NCBI RefSeq assembly: GCF_001953955.1
Contig: NZ_CP019300.1
Span: forward strand, 806,001 to 870,000
Source of the DNA: Prevotella intermedia ATCC 25611 = DSM 20706
GTDB lineage: Bacteria > Bacteroidota > Bacteroidia > Bacteroidales > Bacteroidaceae
Direction: 5' to 3'
DNA: 64,000 bases
This document shows positions 1 to 8,568 of this stretch, piece by piece. The notes under the pieces are model-generated. The model was not told the origin of the DNA. It did no database searches and worked only from the letters and a program-made list of their open reading frames with translations. The position numbers and the translations under genes were made by a program. The stretch's first letter is position 1. The number at the start of each line of letters is the position of its first letter.

Positions 1-1
1 C

Positions 2-310
2 AAGCTCTACAAAACATTAAACATCAAGGCTTCTCGTCGCCGTATGGACAACTTCCGCAACAACTTGAAGAAGGTTGCACAGCGTGGCGAAAACGCTATC
101 GACAACGAACGCGGACGCCTTATGCGTCGCTTCGAGCAGCTGAAGCAGGAAATAAACACTTACGAAAACAACCTCGGCTTCCTCAATATCAGCAGCAAGA
201 AGGGTAATAGCCTTATCGACGATATGAACCGCCGTGTGCAGAAGTTGAAAGACGAATTGGCAGAAACAAGGCAAAAGATAAAGACTATCGACGCTGAAAA
301 GAAAGATTAA
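2..310 (+). CDS. C-terminal part of a DUF349-like coiled-coil protein (5' end outside window)
   Basis: The reading frame is open from base 2 and ends with TAA at 308-310, so only about 102 C-terminal residues are present. They are rich in Lys, Arg, Glu and Asn and predicted to form a long coiled coil. The stretches KASRRRMDNFRNNLKK and YENNLGFLNISSKKGNSL resemble the C-terminus of large DUF349-domain proteins common in Bacteroidota, whose function is not established. A methionine at base 44 opens an 88-residue frame but is internal, because the frame continues upstream without a stop. A strong terminator follows 22 bases after the stop. The family assignment is from remembered similarity and is moderate. 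Confidence 0.6.
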   Translation, partial: KLYKTLNIKASRRRMDNFRNNLKKVAQRGENAIDNERGRLMRRFEQLKQEINTYENNLGFLNISSKKGNSLIDDMNRRVQKLKDELAETRQKIKTIDAEKKD

Positions 311-331
311 ACCTTTCGTTCGCATATAAAT

Positions 332-364
332 AAAAAGGCACTCCTATATAGGGAGTGCCTTTTT
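332..364 (+). terminator. Rho-independent terminator after the DUF349-like gene
   Basis: The inverted repeat AAAAAGGCACTCC / GGGAGTGCCTTTTT encloses a 4-6 base TATA-rich loop and ends in a T run. Confidence 0.85.
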
Positions 365-486
365 GTTTGGTTATAACAGCTTGTCTGCTTAGTTTTATTT
401 TGATAAAGCAACGAGTTTAATGGAAGCTTAGTCAGGGAATTGATTTTCTTTTTCTTGCTTATGACAAGAGCAGAAAAACGCCCTTG

Positions 487-680
487 TTTTGTAAAGATTA
501 TTTGTAGGAAAAATAGTAATTTCGATTTGACGTTGCGAAAGCGGCTCTTTTGCAAGGTAAAACAGCCGCTTTTACCGTGCAAAACCTACGCTTTTGCTTT
601 GTAAAACAATAGGTTTTGCAAAGTGTTGATAACGAAGAGGTTACGCGATAGATTTGCTGGCGAAAAATGTTTACACATTT
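487..680 (+). repeat. 22-bp-phased intergenic element, copy 1 (plus orientation, core type III)
   Basis: This ~194-bp element starts at TTTGTAAAGATTA and ends at GAAAAATGTTTACA, which form imperfect terminal inverted repeats. The core is phased at 22 bp as AAAA-N7-TTTT-N7. Its N7 words in order are GCGGCTC, CAGCCGC, CCTACGC and CAATAGG. It lies between the first terminator and tRNA-Gln. Seven relatives occur in this window. The 311-1098 gap holds only the terminator, this element, the tRNA and a promoter. Confidence 0.9.
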
Positions 681-734
681 ATGGTCTATCGAAAAAAGCC
701 AAACAGCTGAATTGCTATTTGGCTTTTTGTTGTG

Positions 735-805
735 TTGGGATACTCGGACTCGAACCAAGAATAACAGGACCAGAATCTGTTGTGTTACCATTACACCATA
801 TCCCA
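735..805 (-). tRNA. tRNA-Gln (anticodon CTG)
   Basis: On the minus strand the sequence folds as a 71-nt cloverleaf. The acceptor TGGGATA pairs with TATCCCA, the D stem is GTGT/ACAC, and the anticodon loop TTCTGGT gives CTG (Gln). The T arm is CTTGG-TTCGAGT-CCGAG and the discriminator is A. The base pair closing the anticodon loop is an A-C mismatch. CCA is not encoded. Confidence 0.9.
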
Positions 806-1047
806 ATATGTTTGCATCTCTTTCAGATTTGCGGTTGCAAAGTTACTACTTTTTTAGTGAAGTGCAAAAATTATCCGAACTTTTTTTCAAATTCTTGTTT
901 TCTGCGGGTATGAAATCCTTTTTACGGTTACGTTGTCTTCCTATTGCAAGTTCTCTTGTCTTATTTTGTCAGTCTTGTCTTATTTTCTGAAAGTCTGTAA
1001 AATAATGAATAGAACCTAATTGGTATAATCAAATTTAATGTTAAATA

Positions 1048-1079
1048 TTTGCAGATATGATAAGTTTGGTGTAAATTTG
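1048..1079 (+). promoter_or_regulatory. Bacteroidota-type promoter for the 1099 operon
   Basis: A TTTG -33 box at 1048-1051 is followed, after 20 bp, by TAAATTTG at 1072-1079, matching the TTTG / TAnnTTTG consensus. Confidence 0.7.
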
Positions 1080-1098
1080 CAAAAAATAGGAAGAGAAA

Positions 1099-1332
1099 AT
1101 GTGCATAGCTAAGGAAATATTTGATTTTGCGCTGAAAGGTGTGAAAACATTTCGTCAAGCTTCTTTAGGAAACTTCAACGAAGAGTCTGAAGAGGTTAAG
1201 CACCTAAAGGAAGAGATTATGAATAACTCTTCCAGTACTTCCACAGACCGTCAGAATCTTCGTAGCGACCAACGTGCTATCTATGGAGATGTTCGCAAAA
1301 CTTACAATAAAATAGTAATAGACAATGTCTAA
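1099..1332 (+). CDS. Small hypothetical protein, 77 aa
   Basis: I do not recognise this protein. It starts with ATG 20 bases after a good promoter and its end overlaps the start of the DUF2335 gene by 8 bases, which supports translation as the first gene of a two-gene operon. The product is small and polar, has a Ser/Thr/Asn-rich middle (around residues 43-50) and lacks a signal peptide or membrane segment. A role linked to the downstream membrane protein is inference from the overlap only. Confidence 0.6.
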   Translation: MCIAKEIFDFALKGVKTFRQASLGNFNEESEEVKHLKEEIMNNSSSTSTDRQNLRSDQRAIYGDVRKTYNKIVIDNV

Positions 1333-1756
1333 ACATTCAATTAGTACACGAGAAACACATGTAGGTGTAGGCGATGCCATAGGAAAGCAGGTAGAACAGA
1401 CGGTTTCAGTAGATGATCTTTCGCTGCCTACGGCACAGGAGTTGAAAGCCTATCAGGAAATCAATCCAAATATTGTAACGTTTCTTCTTGAAACTTCTAA
1501 AAAAGAGCAGGAGCATCGTCACAAGACGGAAAATAAGAAAATAGATATTATCCGTTATTCTGAGCATAAGAATGGCAGAATGAATTGGTGGGGTATGTTT
1601 TTTGCCTTCCTTTCACTTGTAGCCTTGGTAGGTCTTTCTGCCTTAGCTTTATATCTTGACCATGAATGGTTTGCTGGTATTTTTGGTTTTAGCGCAGTTG
1701 TTAGCATTATTACTGTCTTCGTGAATGCAGGAAAAGATAATGAGTTAAAGAAATAA
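1325..1756 (+). CDS. DUF2335-type membrane protein, 143 aa
   Basis: The soluble N-terminal part contains LPTAQELKAYQEINPNIV and the KKEQEHRHK motif, both typical of DUF2335. Two hydrophobic segments follow, around residues 89-110 (starting at NWWGMFFAF) and 113-131, and the short tail is basic. This arrangement (EQEHRH followed by a two-helix membrane hairpin) is the hallmark of the family, whose function is unknown. It overlaps the preceding 77-residue ORF. No obvious terminator follows within 100 bases. Confidence 0.75.
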   Translation: MSKHSISTRETHVGVGDAIGKQVEQTVSVDDLSLPTAQELKAYQEINPNIVTFLLETSKKEQEHRHKTENKKIDIIRYSEHKNGRMNWWGMFFAFLSLVALVGLSALALYLDHEWFAGIFGFSAVVSIITVFVNAGKDNELKK

Positions 1757-1925
1757 TCCTCTTCAAATGTTGAGTAACAAAGGTTTGATAGCATCTTCCT
1801 GTCAAATCCTTGCTACTGAAATTATTATTTGTGCCTTTGCTATTGATAAAACAACAATAATAGTTCTGTCCAACGAATATCGTGTTCTGCGATTATTTTA
1901 AATTCGCAAAATAAAACAAATTTAT

Positions 1926-1956
1926 TTTGTCCTTCAACGCATTTGCAGTATCTTTG
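1926..1956 (+). promoter_or_regulatory. Promoter of rsfS-ftsH-cdsA
   Basis: TTTG at 1926-1929 and TATCTTTG at 1949-1956 are separated by 19 bp, and rsfS starts 27 bases downstream. Confidence 0.75.
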
Positions 1957-1982
1957 TACCTTAATAAAACAAAGTATTTTTA

Positions 1983-2342
1983 ATGAACGCAGAAAAGAAA
2001 TTAGTAGAAACAATTGTAGAAGGAATACAAGAGAAGAAAGGACATGGCATAGTTATTGCAGATTTATCAAAGATTGATGGTACTATCTGTAAATATTTCG
2101 TGATATGCCATGGCAATTCTCCGCAACAAGTGGAAGCCATTGCAGGGTCGGTAAGCGACTATGTTCGCGAATGTCACGGAGAAAAACCTATCAACTGTGT
2201 CGGACTCGGCACCAATCAATGGGTGGCAATAGACTACGCCGATGTGCTTGTGCACGTCTTTATTCCGGAAACAAGAGAGTATTACGACCTCGAACATCTG
2301 TGGGAAGATGCTGCATTAACGCAAATCGCTGACTTAGACTAA
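1983..2342 (+). CDS. rsfS: Ribosome silencing factor RsfS
   Basis: This 119-residue protein has the usual length of the RsfS/YbeB/Iojap family. Recognisable segments are VEGIQEKKGHGIVIADLSKIDG near the start (residues 12-33) and WVAIDYADVLVHVFIPETREYYDLEHLW near the C-terminus (residues 80-107). Family members bind ribosomal protein uL14 and block joining of the 50S and 30S subunits when nutrients are scarce. It is the first gene of the group with ftsH 51 bases downstream, an arrangement common in Bacteroidota. Confidence 0.92.
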   Translation: MNAEKKLVETIVEGIQEKKGHGIVIADLSKIDGTICKYFVICHGNSPQQVEAIAGSVSDYVRECHGEKPINCVGLGTNQWVAIDYADVLVHVFIPETREYYDLEHLWEDAALTQIADLD

Positions 2343-2393
2343 GACTGTTGCCACGTAGTAAACAGTTTTATTTATCTTTATCAAATGAATTAA

Positions 2394-4469
2394 ATGGACA
2401 ATCAGAATCCAAACAACAAGCCAAAAATGCCAAAGTTCAATATGAACTGGTTGTATATTATGGCACTTATTTTTGCTGTACTCTTCTTCTCGTCGAGGGG
2501 TATGGAAAGTATGTTTTCAGCAGGCGAAAGCACTAAAAAGGAATATACCACTTTTGTAAACTACATTAATAAGGGGTATGCCACACGTGTTGTAATCAAC
2601 AAGAAGGAAAGCACGCTCCGTATGTATGTCAGTCCCGACCACGTGCGCGATATATTCAAGAAAGGCGTAGACCAAGTTGGAAAGTCGCCTTATATCACGG
2701 TGGAAATTGGTTCGATAGACAATCTCGAAACCTTCTTGAATGCTGCTATCAAGCAAAAGAAGATTTCGGGTTACAGCTATGAGAATAAGGACGAACACGG
2801 TTTTACCAATGTGATTATCGGATTGTTGCCTTGGATTCTTCTCATTGGCTTCTACTTCTATTTAATGAGACGTATGAACGGCGGCGCAGGCAGTGGCGGC
2901 GGTGTGTTCAGCGTAGGCAAATCGAAAGCCAAGATATACGAAAAGGGCGGCGAAATAGGCGTTACCTTTAAAGATGTAGCGGGTCAGGAAGGCGCAAAGC
3001 AAGAAGTACAAGAGATTGTAGAGTTCTTGAAAAACCCTAAGAAATATACCGAGCTGGGTGGTAAGATACCAAAGGGCGCATTGCTTGTGGGTCCTCCGGG
3101 AACGGGTAAGACGTTGCTGGCAAAGGCTGTAGCGGGCGAAGCGGGTGCTCCGTTCTTCTCTATGAGTGGTTCCGACTTTGTTGAGATGTTCGTGGGTGTA
3201 GGTGCAAGCCGTGTTCGCGATGCGTTCCGACAAGCCAAAGAGAAAGCACCGTCTATTATATTCATCGACGAAATTGATGCAGTGGGCCGTGCTCGCTCGA
3301 AGAATCCATCTATGGGAGGCAACGACGAACGCGAGAATACGCTGAATGCGCTGCTCACAGAGATGGACGGATTCGGTACAAACAGCGGCGTTATCGTATT
3401 GGCAGCCACCAACCGTGTAGATATGCTCGACAAGGCACTGCTCCGTGCAGGACGTTTCGACCGACAAATCCACGTTGATTTGCCCGACTTGCCAGAACGT
3501 AAAGCCATCTTCCAAGTGCATTTGCGCCCATTGAAGTTGGAGAAAAATCTCGATATAGACCTTCTTGCACGCCAGACTCCAGGCTTCTCTGGTGCTGATA
3601 TTGCCAACGTGTGTAACGAGGCTGCGCTGATAGCGGCTCGCCACAACAAAGAAGCAGTAGGCAGACAGGATTTCTTAGATGCGGTAGACCGTATCATTGG
3701 TGGTTTGGAGAAGAAGACAAAGATACTTACGGCAGGCGAAAAGCGCACCATAGCCCTTCACGAAGCTGGGCACGCCACCATCAGTTGGTTCTGCGAACAC
3801 GCCAATCCGTTGGTGAAAGTGAGCATTGTACCACGTGGTCAGGCACTCGGTGCTGCGTGGTATCTGCCCGAGGAACGCCCTATTACGACCAAAGAGCAGA
3901 TGCTCGACGAGATGTGCTCGCTGCTTGGTGGACGTGCGGCAGAAGAACTCTTCACCGGACACATATCAACAGGAGCGATGAACGACCTTGAGCGTGCCAC
4001 AAAGAGTGCATTCGGAATGATAGCCTACGCAGGTATGGGCGATAAGCTGCCAAACATCTGCTACTACAATAACGACCCCGGATTCCAGAAACCCTATTCG
4101 GAAACGACTGGAAAAATCATTGACGAGGAGGTTCTGAAGATGGTGAACGAGCAGTACGACCGTGCGAAAGCGATATTGACAGAGCACAGCGAGGGGCACG
4201 CCAAACTGGCACAGCTGCTTATTGAGCGTGAAGTGATAATGGCAGAGGACGTGGAAGAGATTTTCGGCAAACGTCCGTGGGTAAGCCGTACATTGGAATT
4301 GATGGAGGCTGAAGAGAATGCAAAGTTGTCGCTCGATGCCATGCCCGATAGCGTGAAGCAAGCACAGGCAGAACACGAAGCAGCTGTCAGACAGGCAGAA
4401 GTGAACGATGAAGCAAATGTTGAGATCACCGAAGAAGATGTTGAAACTAAAAACAATAGAGCACAATGA
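2394..4469 (+). CDS. ftsH: ATP-dependent zinc metalloprotease FtsH
   Basis: The 691-residue protein is a membrane-anchored AAA+ protease that degrades unneeded or misfolded membrane and soluble proteins. Transmembrane helices lie at about residues 18-35 and 140-158 with a periplasmic domain between them. The AAA domain has Walker A GPPGTGKT (233-240), Walker B IIFIDEID (288-295) and the RAGRFDRQ second region of homology (351-358). The zinc site HEAGH is at 456-460. The C-terminal ~80 residues are acidic and coiled-coil-like. The stop codon overlaps the cdsA start (ATGA), indicating translational coupling. Confidence 0.98.
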   Translation: MDNQNPNNKPKMPKFNMNWLYIMALIFAVLFFSSRGMESMFSAGESTKKEYTTFVNYINKGYATRVVINKKESTLRMYVSPDHVRDIFKKGVDQVGKSPYITVEIGSIDNLETFLNAAIKQKKISGYSYENKDEHGFTNVIIGLLPWILLIGFYFYLMRRMNGGAGSGGGVFSVGKSKAKIYEKGGEIGVTFKDVAGQEGAKQEVQEIVEFLKNPKKYTELGGKIPKGALLVGPPGTGKTLLAKAVAGEAGAPFFSMSGSDFVEMFVGVGASRVRDAFRQAKEKAPSIIFIDEIDAVGRARSKNPSMGGNDERENTLNALLTEMDGFGTNSGVIVLAATNRVDMLDKALLRAGRFDRQIHVDLPDLPERKAIFQVHLRPLKLEKNLDIDLLARQTPGFSGADIANVCNEAALIAARHNKEAVGRQDFLDAVDRIIGGLEKKTKILTAGEKRTIALHEAGHATISWFCEHANPLVKVSIVPRGQALGAAWYLPEERPITTKEQMLDEMCSLLGGRAAEELFTGHISTGAMNDLERATKSAFGMIAYAGMGDKLPNICYYNNDPGFQKPYSETTGKIIDEEVLKMVNEQYDRAKAILTEHSEGHAKLAQLLIEREVIMAEDVEEIFGKRPWVSRTLELMEAEENAKLSLDAMPDSVKQAQAEHEAAVRQAEVNDEANVEITEEDVETKNNRAQ

Positions 4470-5329
4470 CAGACAAGCAGAAGAACCTCGTTACACGTGC
4501 CATTACAGGCGTACTCTTTGTGGGTTTTATGGTGGCAGGGTTTATGGCACCGCACTACATGATAGTGCTTTTTGCCCTCATCACAGGTATGACTTTGTGG
4601 GAGTACACAGGGCTGGTATCGCAAATCGAAGGCGTCAGCGTAAATCGTTTCATATCTGTTGTCGCAGGTGTCTACTTCTTTGTAGCACTGGCAGGATTGC
4701 GGTTGGGATACGTGAAAGACTTCAGCGTGTTTGTTCCTTACATTCTTACAATTGTCTATCTCATCATTGCCGAGCTGTATTTGAAGAACGAAAACCCAAT
4801 AAACAATTGGGCGTACACCATGTTAGGGCAGATGTATATCGCGTTGCCCTTCTCCATGATTAACGTTCTGGCTTTCCAGCACGATGCGAACGGCAATATA
4901 ATGGCTGATATGCTTTTGCCTTTAAGCATCTTCATCTTCCTGTGGACAAACGATACGGGAGCCTATTGTTCGGGTTCGCTCTTTGGCAAGCACAAGCTCT
5001 TTCCACGCATCAGTCCTGCAAAGAGCTGGGAAGGTAGCATTGGCGGTGGCATTTTTGTCATTGCCGTGGCTGTATTGATAGGCTATCTCACCGAGAATCC
5101 ATCAGCACCAAATGCGCTCACTATTCCTCAATGGATCGGACTTGGCATAGTTGTGGCAGTCTTCGGCACTTGGGGCGACCTCGTTGAAAGTCTGTTTAAA
5201 CGCACGCTTGGCATAAAGGACAGCGGGAACATACTTCCCGGACACGGCGGAATGCTCGACCGTTTCGACTCTGCGCTTATGGCCATTCCTGCCGCAGTGG
5301 TTTATCTTTATGCGCTCACGCTGATTTAA
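4466..5329 (+). CDS. cdsA: Phosphatidate cytidylyltransferase
   Basis: This 287-residue polytopic inner-membrane enzyme makes CDP-diacylglycerol from phosphatidate and CTP, the entry point to bacterial phospholipid synthesis. The family signature is clear near the C-terminus: SLFKRTLGIKDSGN followed by LPGHGGMLDRFDS, which carries the conserved Asp residues. About eight hydrophobic helices precede it. It overlaps ftsH by four bases and is followed by a strong terminator, so it closes the rsfS-ftsH-cdsA unit. Confidence 0.96.
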   Translation: MTDKQKNLVTRAITGVLFVGFMVAGFMAPHYMIVLFALITGMTLWEYTGLVSQIEGVSVNRFISVVAGVYFFVALAGLRLGYVKDFSVFVPYILTIVYLIIAELYLKNENPINNWAYTMLGQMYIALPFSMINVLAFQHDANGNIMADMLLPLSIFIFLWTNDTGAYCSGSLFGKHKLFPRISPAKSWEGSIGGGIFVIAVAVLIGYLTENPSAPNALTIPQWIGLGIVVAVFGTWGDLVESLFKRTLGIKDSGNILPGHGGMLDRFDSALMAIPAAVVYLYALTLI

Positions 5330-5362
5330 ATAAGATATAGTTAGCATACACTTGTAAAGCTG

Positions 5363-5406
5363 AAAAGGAGCAAAGCAACGAATAATGGTTGCTTTGCTCC
5401 TTTTTT
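5363..5406 (+). terminator. Rho-independent terminator after cdsA
   Basis: A 17-bp stem (AAAAGGAGCAAAGCAAC / GTTGCTTTGCTCCTTTT) is followed by a T run. Confidence 0.92.
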
Positions 5407-5454
5407 ATTTGCAGTTTTTGCTTTGAAAGTCAGTATTATAATTCATTGTATATG

Positions 5455-5574
5455 GTATGATAATGAATTATCATACCGATGTTAATCAATTATCATACCG
5501 ATAACAATGTATTATCATACTGATGACAATCAATTATCATATTGATGATAATGTATTATTATACAGATAAATCG
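5455..5574 (+). repeat. 22-bp phased array upstream of the TonB receptor
   Basis: Five consecutive 22-bp units start at 5465, 5487, 5509, 5531 and 5553. Each has ATTATCAT (or a one-base variant), a 4-bp spacer and, in most units, an imperfect inverted half such as ATGATAAT. The first half-site is also the right arm of a perfect palindrome, GTATGATAAT-GA-ATTATCATAC, at 5455-5476. The array ends about 90 bp before the receptor promoter. It is probably a multi-site operator or a structural array; the binding factor is unknown. The 5330-5767 gap holds this array, the cdsA terminator and a promoter. Confidence 0.85.
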
Positions 5575-5642
5575 AAAGAAGCTTTCAGCTTCTTTTGCTA
5601 TTCTTGAGGTACAACGTTCTGTTAAAATCCTAAATTTTAGGT

Positions 5643-5674
5643 ATTGTGTGAGTAAGTGAATGGTGGTACCTTTG
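5643..5674 (+). promoter_or_regulatory. Promoter of the TonB receptor gene
   Basis: TACCTTTG at 5667-5674 is a good -7 box, with an imperfect -33 element (ATTG, 5643-5646) 20 bp upstream. The 5' leader would be about 90 nt. Confidence 0.65.
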
Positions 5675-5767
5675 CATTCTAAAAAACATATTATCAATAA
5701 AAGGCTGAACACTAATAGAAGGTTCACAATACTTTAGTATAAGAAATTAACAATTAAAAGAACAAAA

Positions 5768-8119
5768 ATGAAACAGAAGTACATAAAAGCCCTCAATGGG
5801 TTTAAACTAATAATGGTTATCGTATTGGCACTGTTACCAATGGCAGCAAGTGCAAACGAGGAGTTGAAAACAAATGCAAACGTAGTGGGACACATAACTG
5901 ACAAAGCCACTGGCGAACCAATACCACACGTGGCAGTGCAGGTGTTGGGTACGATGATAGTCAGCGTTACCAATGCGGAGGGGTATTACCATCTGGAAGA
6001 CTTGCCACTTGGCAAGCAAACAATAGAGGCTCGTGCCACGGGATACCACGCTGAAAGGCAGACGATTGAAGTGGAGAAGAGCGCAAGGCTGACAACAGAT
6101 TTTGTATTGAAGACTGATGAAATATCGTTGGACGAAGTTGTGGTATCGTCAAATCGCAGCATATCGTTGCGACGCAACGCACCAACGTTGGTGAACGTGA
6201 TAGATACGCGCACGTTCAACATCACCAATTCCATGTGTCTGGCACAAGGTCTGAACTTTCAGCCCGGTGTGCGCACCGAAGACAATTGCGCCAACTGTGG
6301 TTTCTCGCAAGTGCGTATAAACGGGTTGGACGGGCATTATTCGCAGATACTTATCGATTCTCGTCCCGTGTTTTCAGCCTTGCAGGGCGTTTACGGCTTA
6401 GAGCAGATACCTGCCAATATGATAGAGCGGGTAGAAGTAGTGCGAGGTGGAGGCTCGGCATTGTATGGCTCATCGGCAATAGGTGGAACCATCAACATCA
6501 TTACGAAAGAACCATTGAGCAATTACGCTGAGTTGGCGCATACGTTCACGGCTTACGAAGGAGGAAAGACATTCGATAACAACACCACTGTAAACACTTC
6601 CATTGTGTCGAGCAACAATAAAGCCGGTTTTTCGGTTTATGGGCAGAGCCATAATCGTGGCGGTTACGACAGAGACCAAGACGGCTTTACCGACCTTCCA
6701 AAGCTAATCAATAAAACCATTGGTATGGGTGCTTTCCTGCGATTGAACAACTATTCCAAGCTGAAACTGCAATACCACGCTTTGAACGAATATCGTCGTG
6801 GTGGCAACAACCTGCACCTGCCTGTACACGAATCGAATATTGCAGAAAAACTCGACCATAATATCAATGGCGGTTCGCTGAGTTACGACCTCTTCACTCC
6901 TAACGGTTTGAACCATCTTACGGCTTATGCTTCGTTTCAAACCGTATCGCGCGATAGCTATTATGGTGGTGCAGGCGACGGTTCGGAAGAAAGCAAGGCA
7001 GAGGCTTTGAAGGCTTACAGCAAAACCCACGACACGAACTTAATGGGAGGAATGCAGTTTGTTCACAACTTCGGGCGTTTGCTTTTTATGCCTGCCGACC
7101 TTACTTTGGGTGCTGAATATACCTACGATGCACTGAAAGACCACGCACTCGGCTACGATGTCATTACCCGACAAACCGTGCGGACTGGTAGCTTGTTCCT
7201 GCAAAACGAATGGAAGAACGAACATTGGGGCATACTCTTGGGTGGTCGTTTCGACAAGCACAATCTCATCAACCACCTTATTTTCAGTCCGCGAGTGAAT
7301 CTGCGCTTCAACGCAACTCGCAACGTTCATTTGCGTTTAACCTATGCAGGCGGATTCCGTGCACCACAAACATTCGACGAAGACTTGCATACGAGTATGG
7401 CAGGCGGCGAGCGAATAAAGACCTATTTGGCGAAAGACTTGAAGGAAGAACGCTCTAACAGCTTGAGTTTATCAGCCGATATGTATTACAACTTTGGCAA
7501 TGTGCAGACCAACTTCTTGGTAGAAGCCTTCTATACACACCTGAACAATGTGTTTGCACAGCGTGTATTGAAGGAACGCGACGAGAACGGCATTCGCATT
7601 CTCGAACGTTTCAATGCCCATCAGGCAACAGTCTGGGGTATGAATGCAGAGGGAAAGGCTGTATTCTCTAAGTGGTTCTCTTTGCAAAGCGGACTCACAG
7701 TGCAGCGCAGCGAATACAAAGACGCTGTGGAATGGGACGAAGACGCGCCTGCCGAAAAGAAGTTTTTGCGTACACCGAACGTATATGGATACTTCACGAT
7801 GCAGTCATCACCCGTTAAGCGTTTGTCCATTGCCCTTTCAGGCAACTATAATGGACGTATGCTCGTAGGGCATGCAGCAGGTTCAGGCGTAGAAAAGCCT
7901 GTGGCAGTGCGCACGCCATCGTTCTTCACATTGAGTTTAAAAGCAAGTTACGACTTCGATATTTACAAGCAAGTAAAGGCGCAGCTCAATGCGGGCATAC
8001 AGAATATAGGTAATGTTTACCAGCGCGATTTAGACAAAGGCTGGAACCGCGACGCTTCCTATATCTATGGTCCGTCGCTCCCACGCTGTTTCTATGTAGG
8101 GTTGAAACTGACATATTAA
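5768..8119 (+). CDS. TonB-dependent outer-membrane receptor with N-terminal carboxypeptidase-regulatory-like domain
   Basis: The 783-residue protein has a signal peptide ending at about residue 29 (PMAASAN). A CarboxypepD_reg-like beta-sandwich follows (about 38-115; GHITDKATGEPIPHVAVQV). Next come a TonB-box-like stretch (DEISLDEVVVS, 117-127), a plug domain (about 135-250; RVEVVRGGGSALYGSSAIGGTIN within it) and a 22-strand-type barrel ending in an aromatic residue (KLTY). The plug carries a C-x2-C pair at 174/177 (NCANCGF), seen in a subset of Bacteroidota receptors. It should import a scarce ligand using energy from ExbB/ExbD/TonB, for which this window has an operon. The ligand (metal, haem, corrinoid or siderophore) cannot be told from the sequence. 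No SusD or lipoprotein partner is adjacent. Confidence 0.9.
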   Translation: MKQKYIKALNGFKLIMVIVLALLPMAASANEELKTNANVVGHITDKATGEPIPHVAVQVLGTMIVSVTNAEGYYHLEDLPLGKQTIEARATGYHAERQTIEVEKSARLTTDFVLKTDEISLDEVVVSSNRSISLRRNAPTLVNVIDTRTFNITNSMCLAQGLNFQPGVRTEDNCANCGFSQVRINGLDGHYSQILIDSRPVFSALQGVYGLEQIPANMIERVEVVRGGGSALYGSSAIGGTINIITKEPLSNYAELAHTFTAYEGGKTFDNNTTVNTSIVSSNNKAGFSVYGQSHNRGGYDRDQDGFTDLPKLINKTIGMGAFLRLNNYSKLKLQYHALNEYRRGGNNLHLPVHESNIAEKLDHNINGGSLSYDLFTPNGLNHLTAYASFQTVSRDSYYGGAGDGSEESKAEALKAYSKTHDTNLMGGMQFVHNFGRLLFMPADLTLGAEYTYDALKDHALGYDVITRQTVRTGSLFLQNEWKNEHWGILLGGRFDKHNLINHLIFSPRVNLRFNATRNVHLRLTYAGGFRAPQTFDEDLHTSMAGGERIKTYLAKDLKEERSNSLSLSADMYYNFGNVQTNFLVEAFYTHLNNVFAQRVLKERDENGIRILERFNAHQATVWGMNAEGKAVFSKWFSLQSGLTVQRSEYKDAVEWDEDAPAEKKFLRTPNVYGYFTMQSSPVKRLSIALSGNYNGRMLVGHAAGSGVEKPVAVRTPSFFTLSLKASYDFDIYKQVKAQLNAGIQNIGNVYQRDLDKGWNRDASYIYGPSLPRCFYVGLKLTY

Positions 8120-8199
8120 GAAACTCGATTCCGCTAACGGGTGAATTAATATAATTCAACATTTTTTCTCTATTTCTTGCATTTGTCAAAAAAAAGATT

Positions 8200-8207
8200 T
8201 ACATTTG
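8200..8207 (+). promoter_or_regulatory. Possible -7 box ahead of a long leader
   Basis: TACATTTG matches the -7 consensus. A TTTG at 8182-8185 is closer (14 bp) than the usual 19-21, so the call is tentative. Confidence 0.45.
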
Positions 8208-8568
8208 CAAGTGATAGTCTAATAAATGTCAATTATTTAAGCCCGAATACGATGAAACCATTAGCGGAAAGCATTTTGGCAAGCCATTATACAACGCACC
8301 GAGACAATGGTGTAGGTCTGCTTTATGCGTCCGCTATTCGCTGTTCTCGTCTGTTCAAAGACGTCCGTTTGAGAATCTTGAACACTTCTGTACCATTGGT
8401 ACATCTTGCATTCTCAATCGAAAAAACTTACGAATGCCCTGCCTGTATCTCCGACAAAAGGAGGTTCAGGCGGGGCATTCTGCATTTTTCAACTCCGCTG
8501 ACTTAAGGATAGAGTAGCACTTCATCACGACAAATCACCTTATTATTCATCAATAAAAATAAAAGATT
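8208..8568 (+). other. Structured leader or small unassigned transcript upstream of the duplicated secreted genes
   Basis: No convincing gene lies here. A 14-bp hairpin (GAATGCCCTGCCTG at 8432-8445 with CAGGCGGGGCATTC at 8467-8480, 21-nt loop) is preceded by about 220 transcribed bases and followed by a short T-rich tract (TTTTT at 8484-8488). An ATG at 8252 opens an 84-codon frame through the hairpin that resembles nothing I recognise. The region could be a long 5' leader with an attenuator, a terminated small RNA, or decayed coding sequence. Confidence 0.4.

Noticed and set aside
2862..3644. 260- and 255-residue minus-strand ORFs inside ftsH
   Set aside because: They lie antisense to a complete, motif-rich ftsH and have no recognisable protein features.
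5455..5574. CRISPR array at the 22-bp repeats (also 62174-62265 and the eight intergenic elements)
   Set aside because: Units are only 22 bp with 5-7 bp variable words, there are no 25-40 bp spacers and no cas genes are present.
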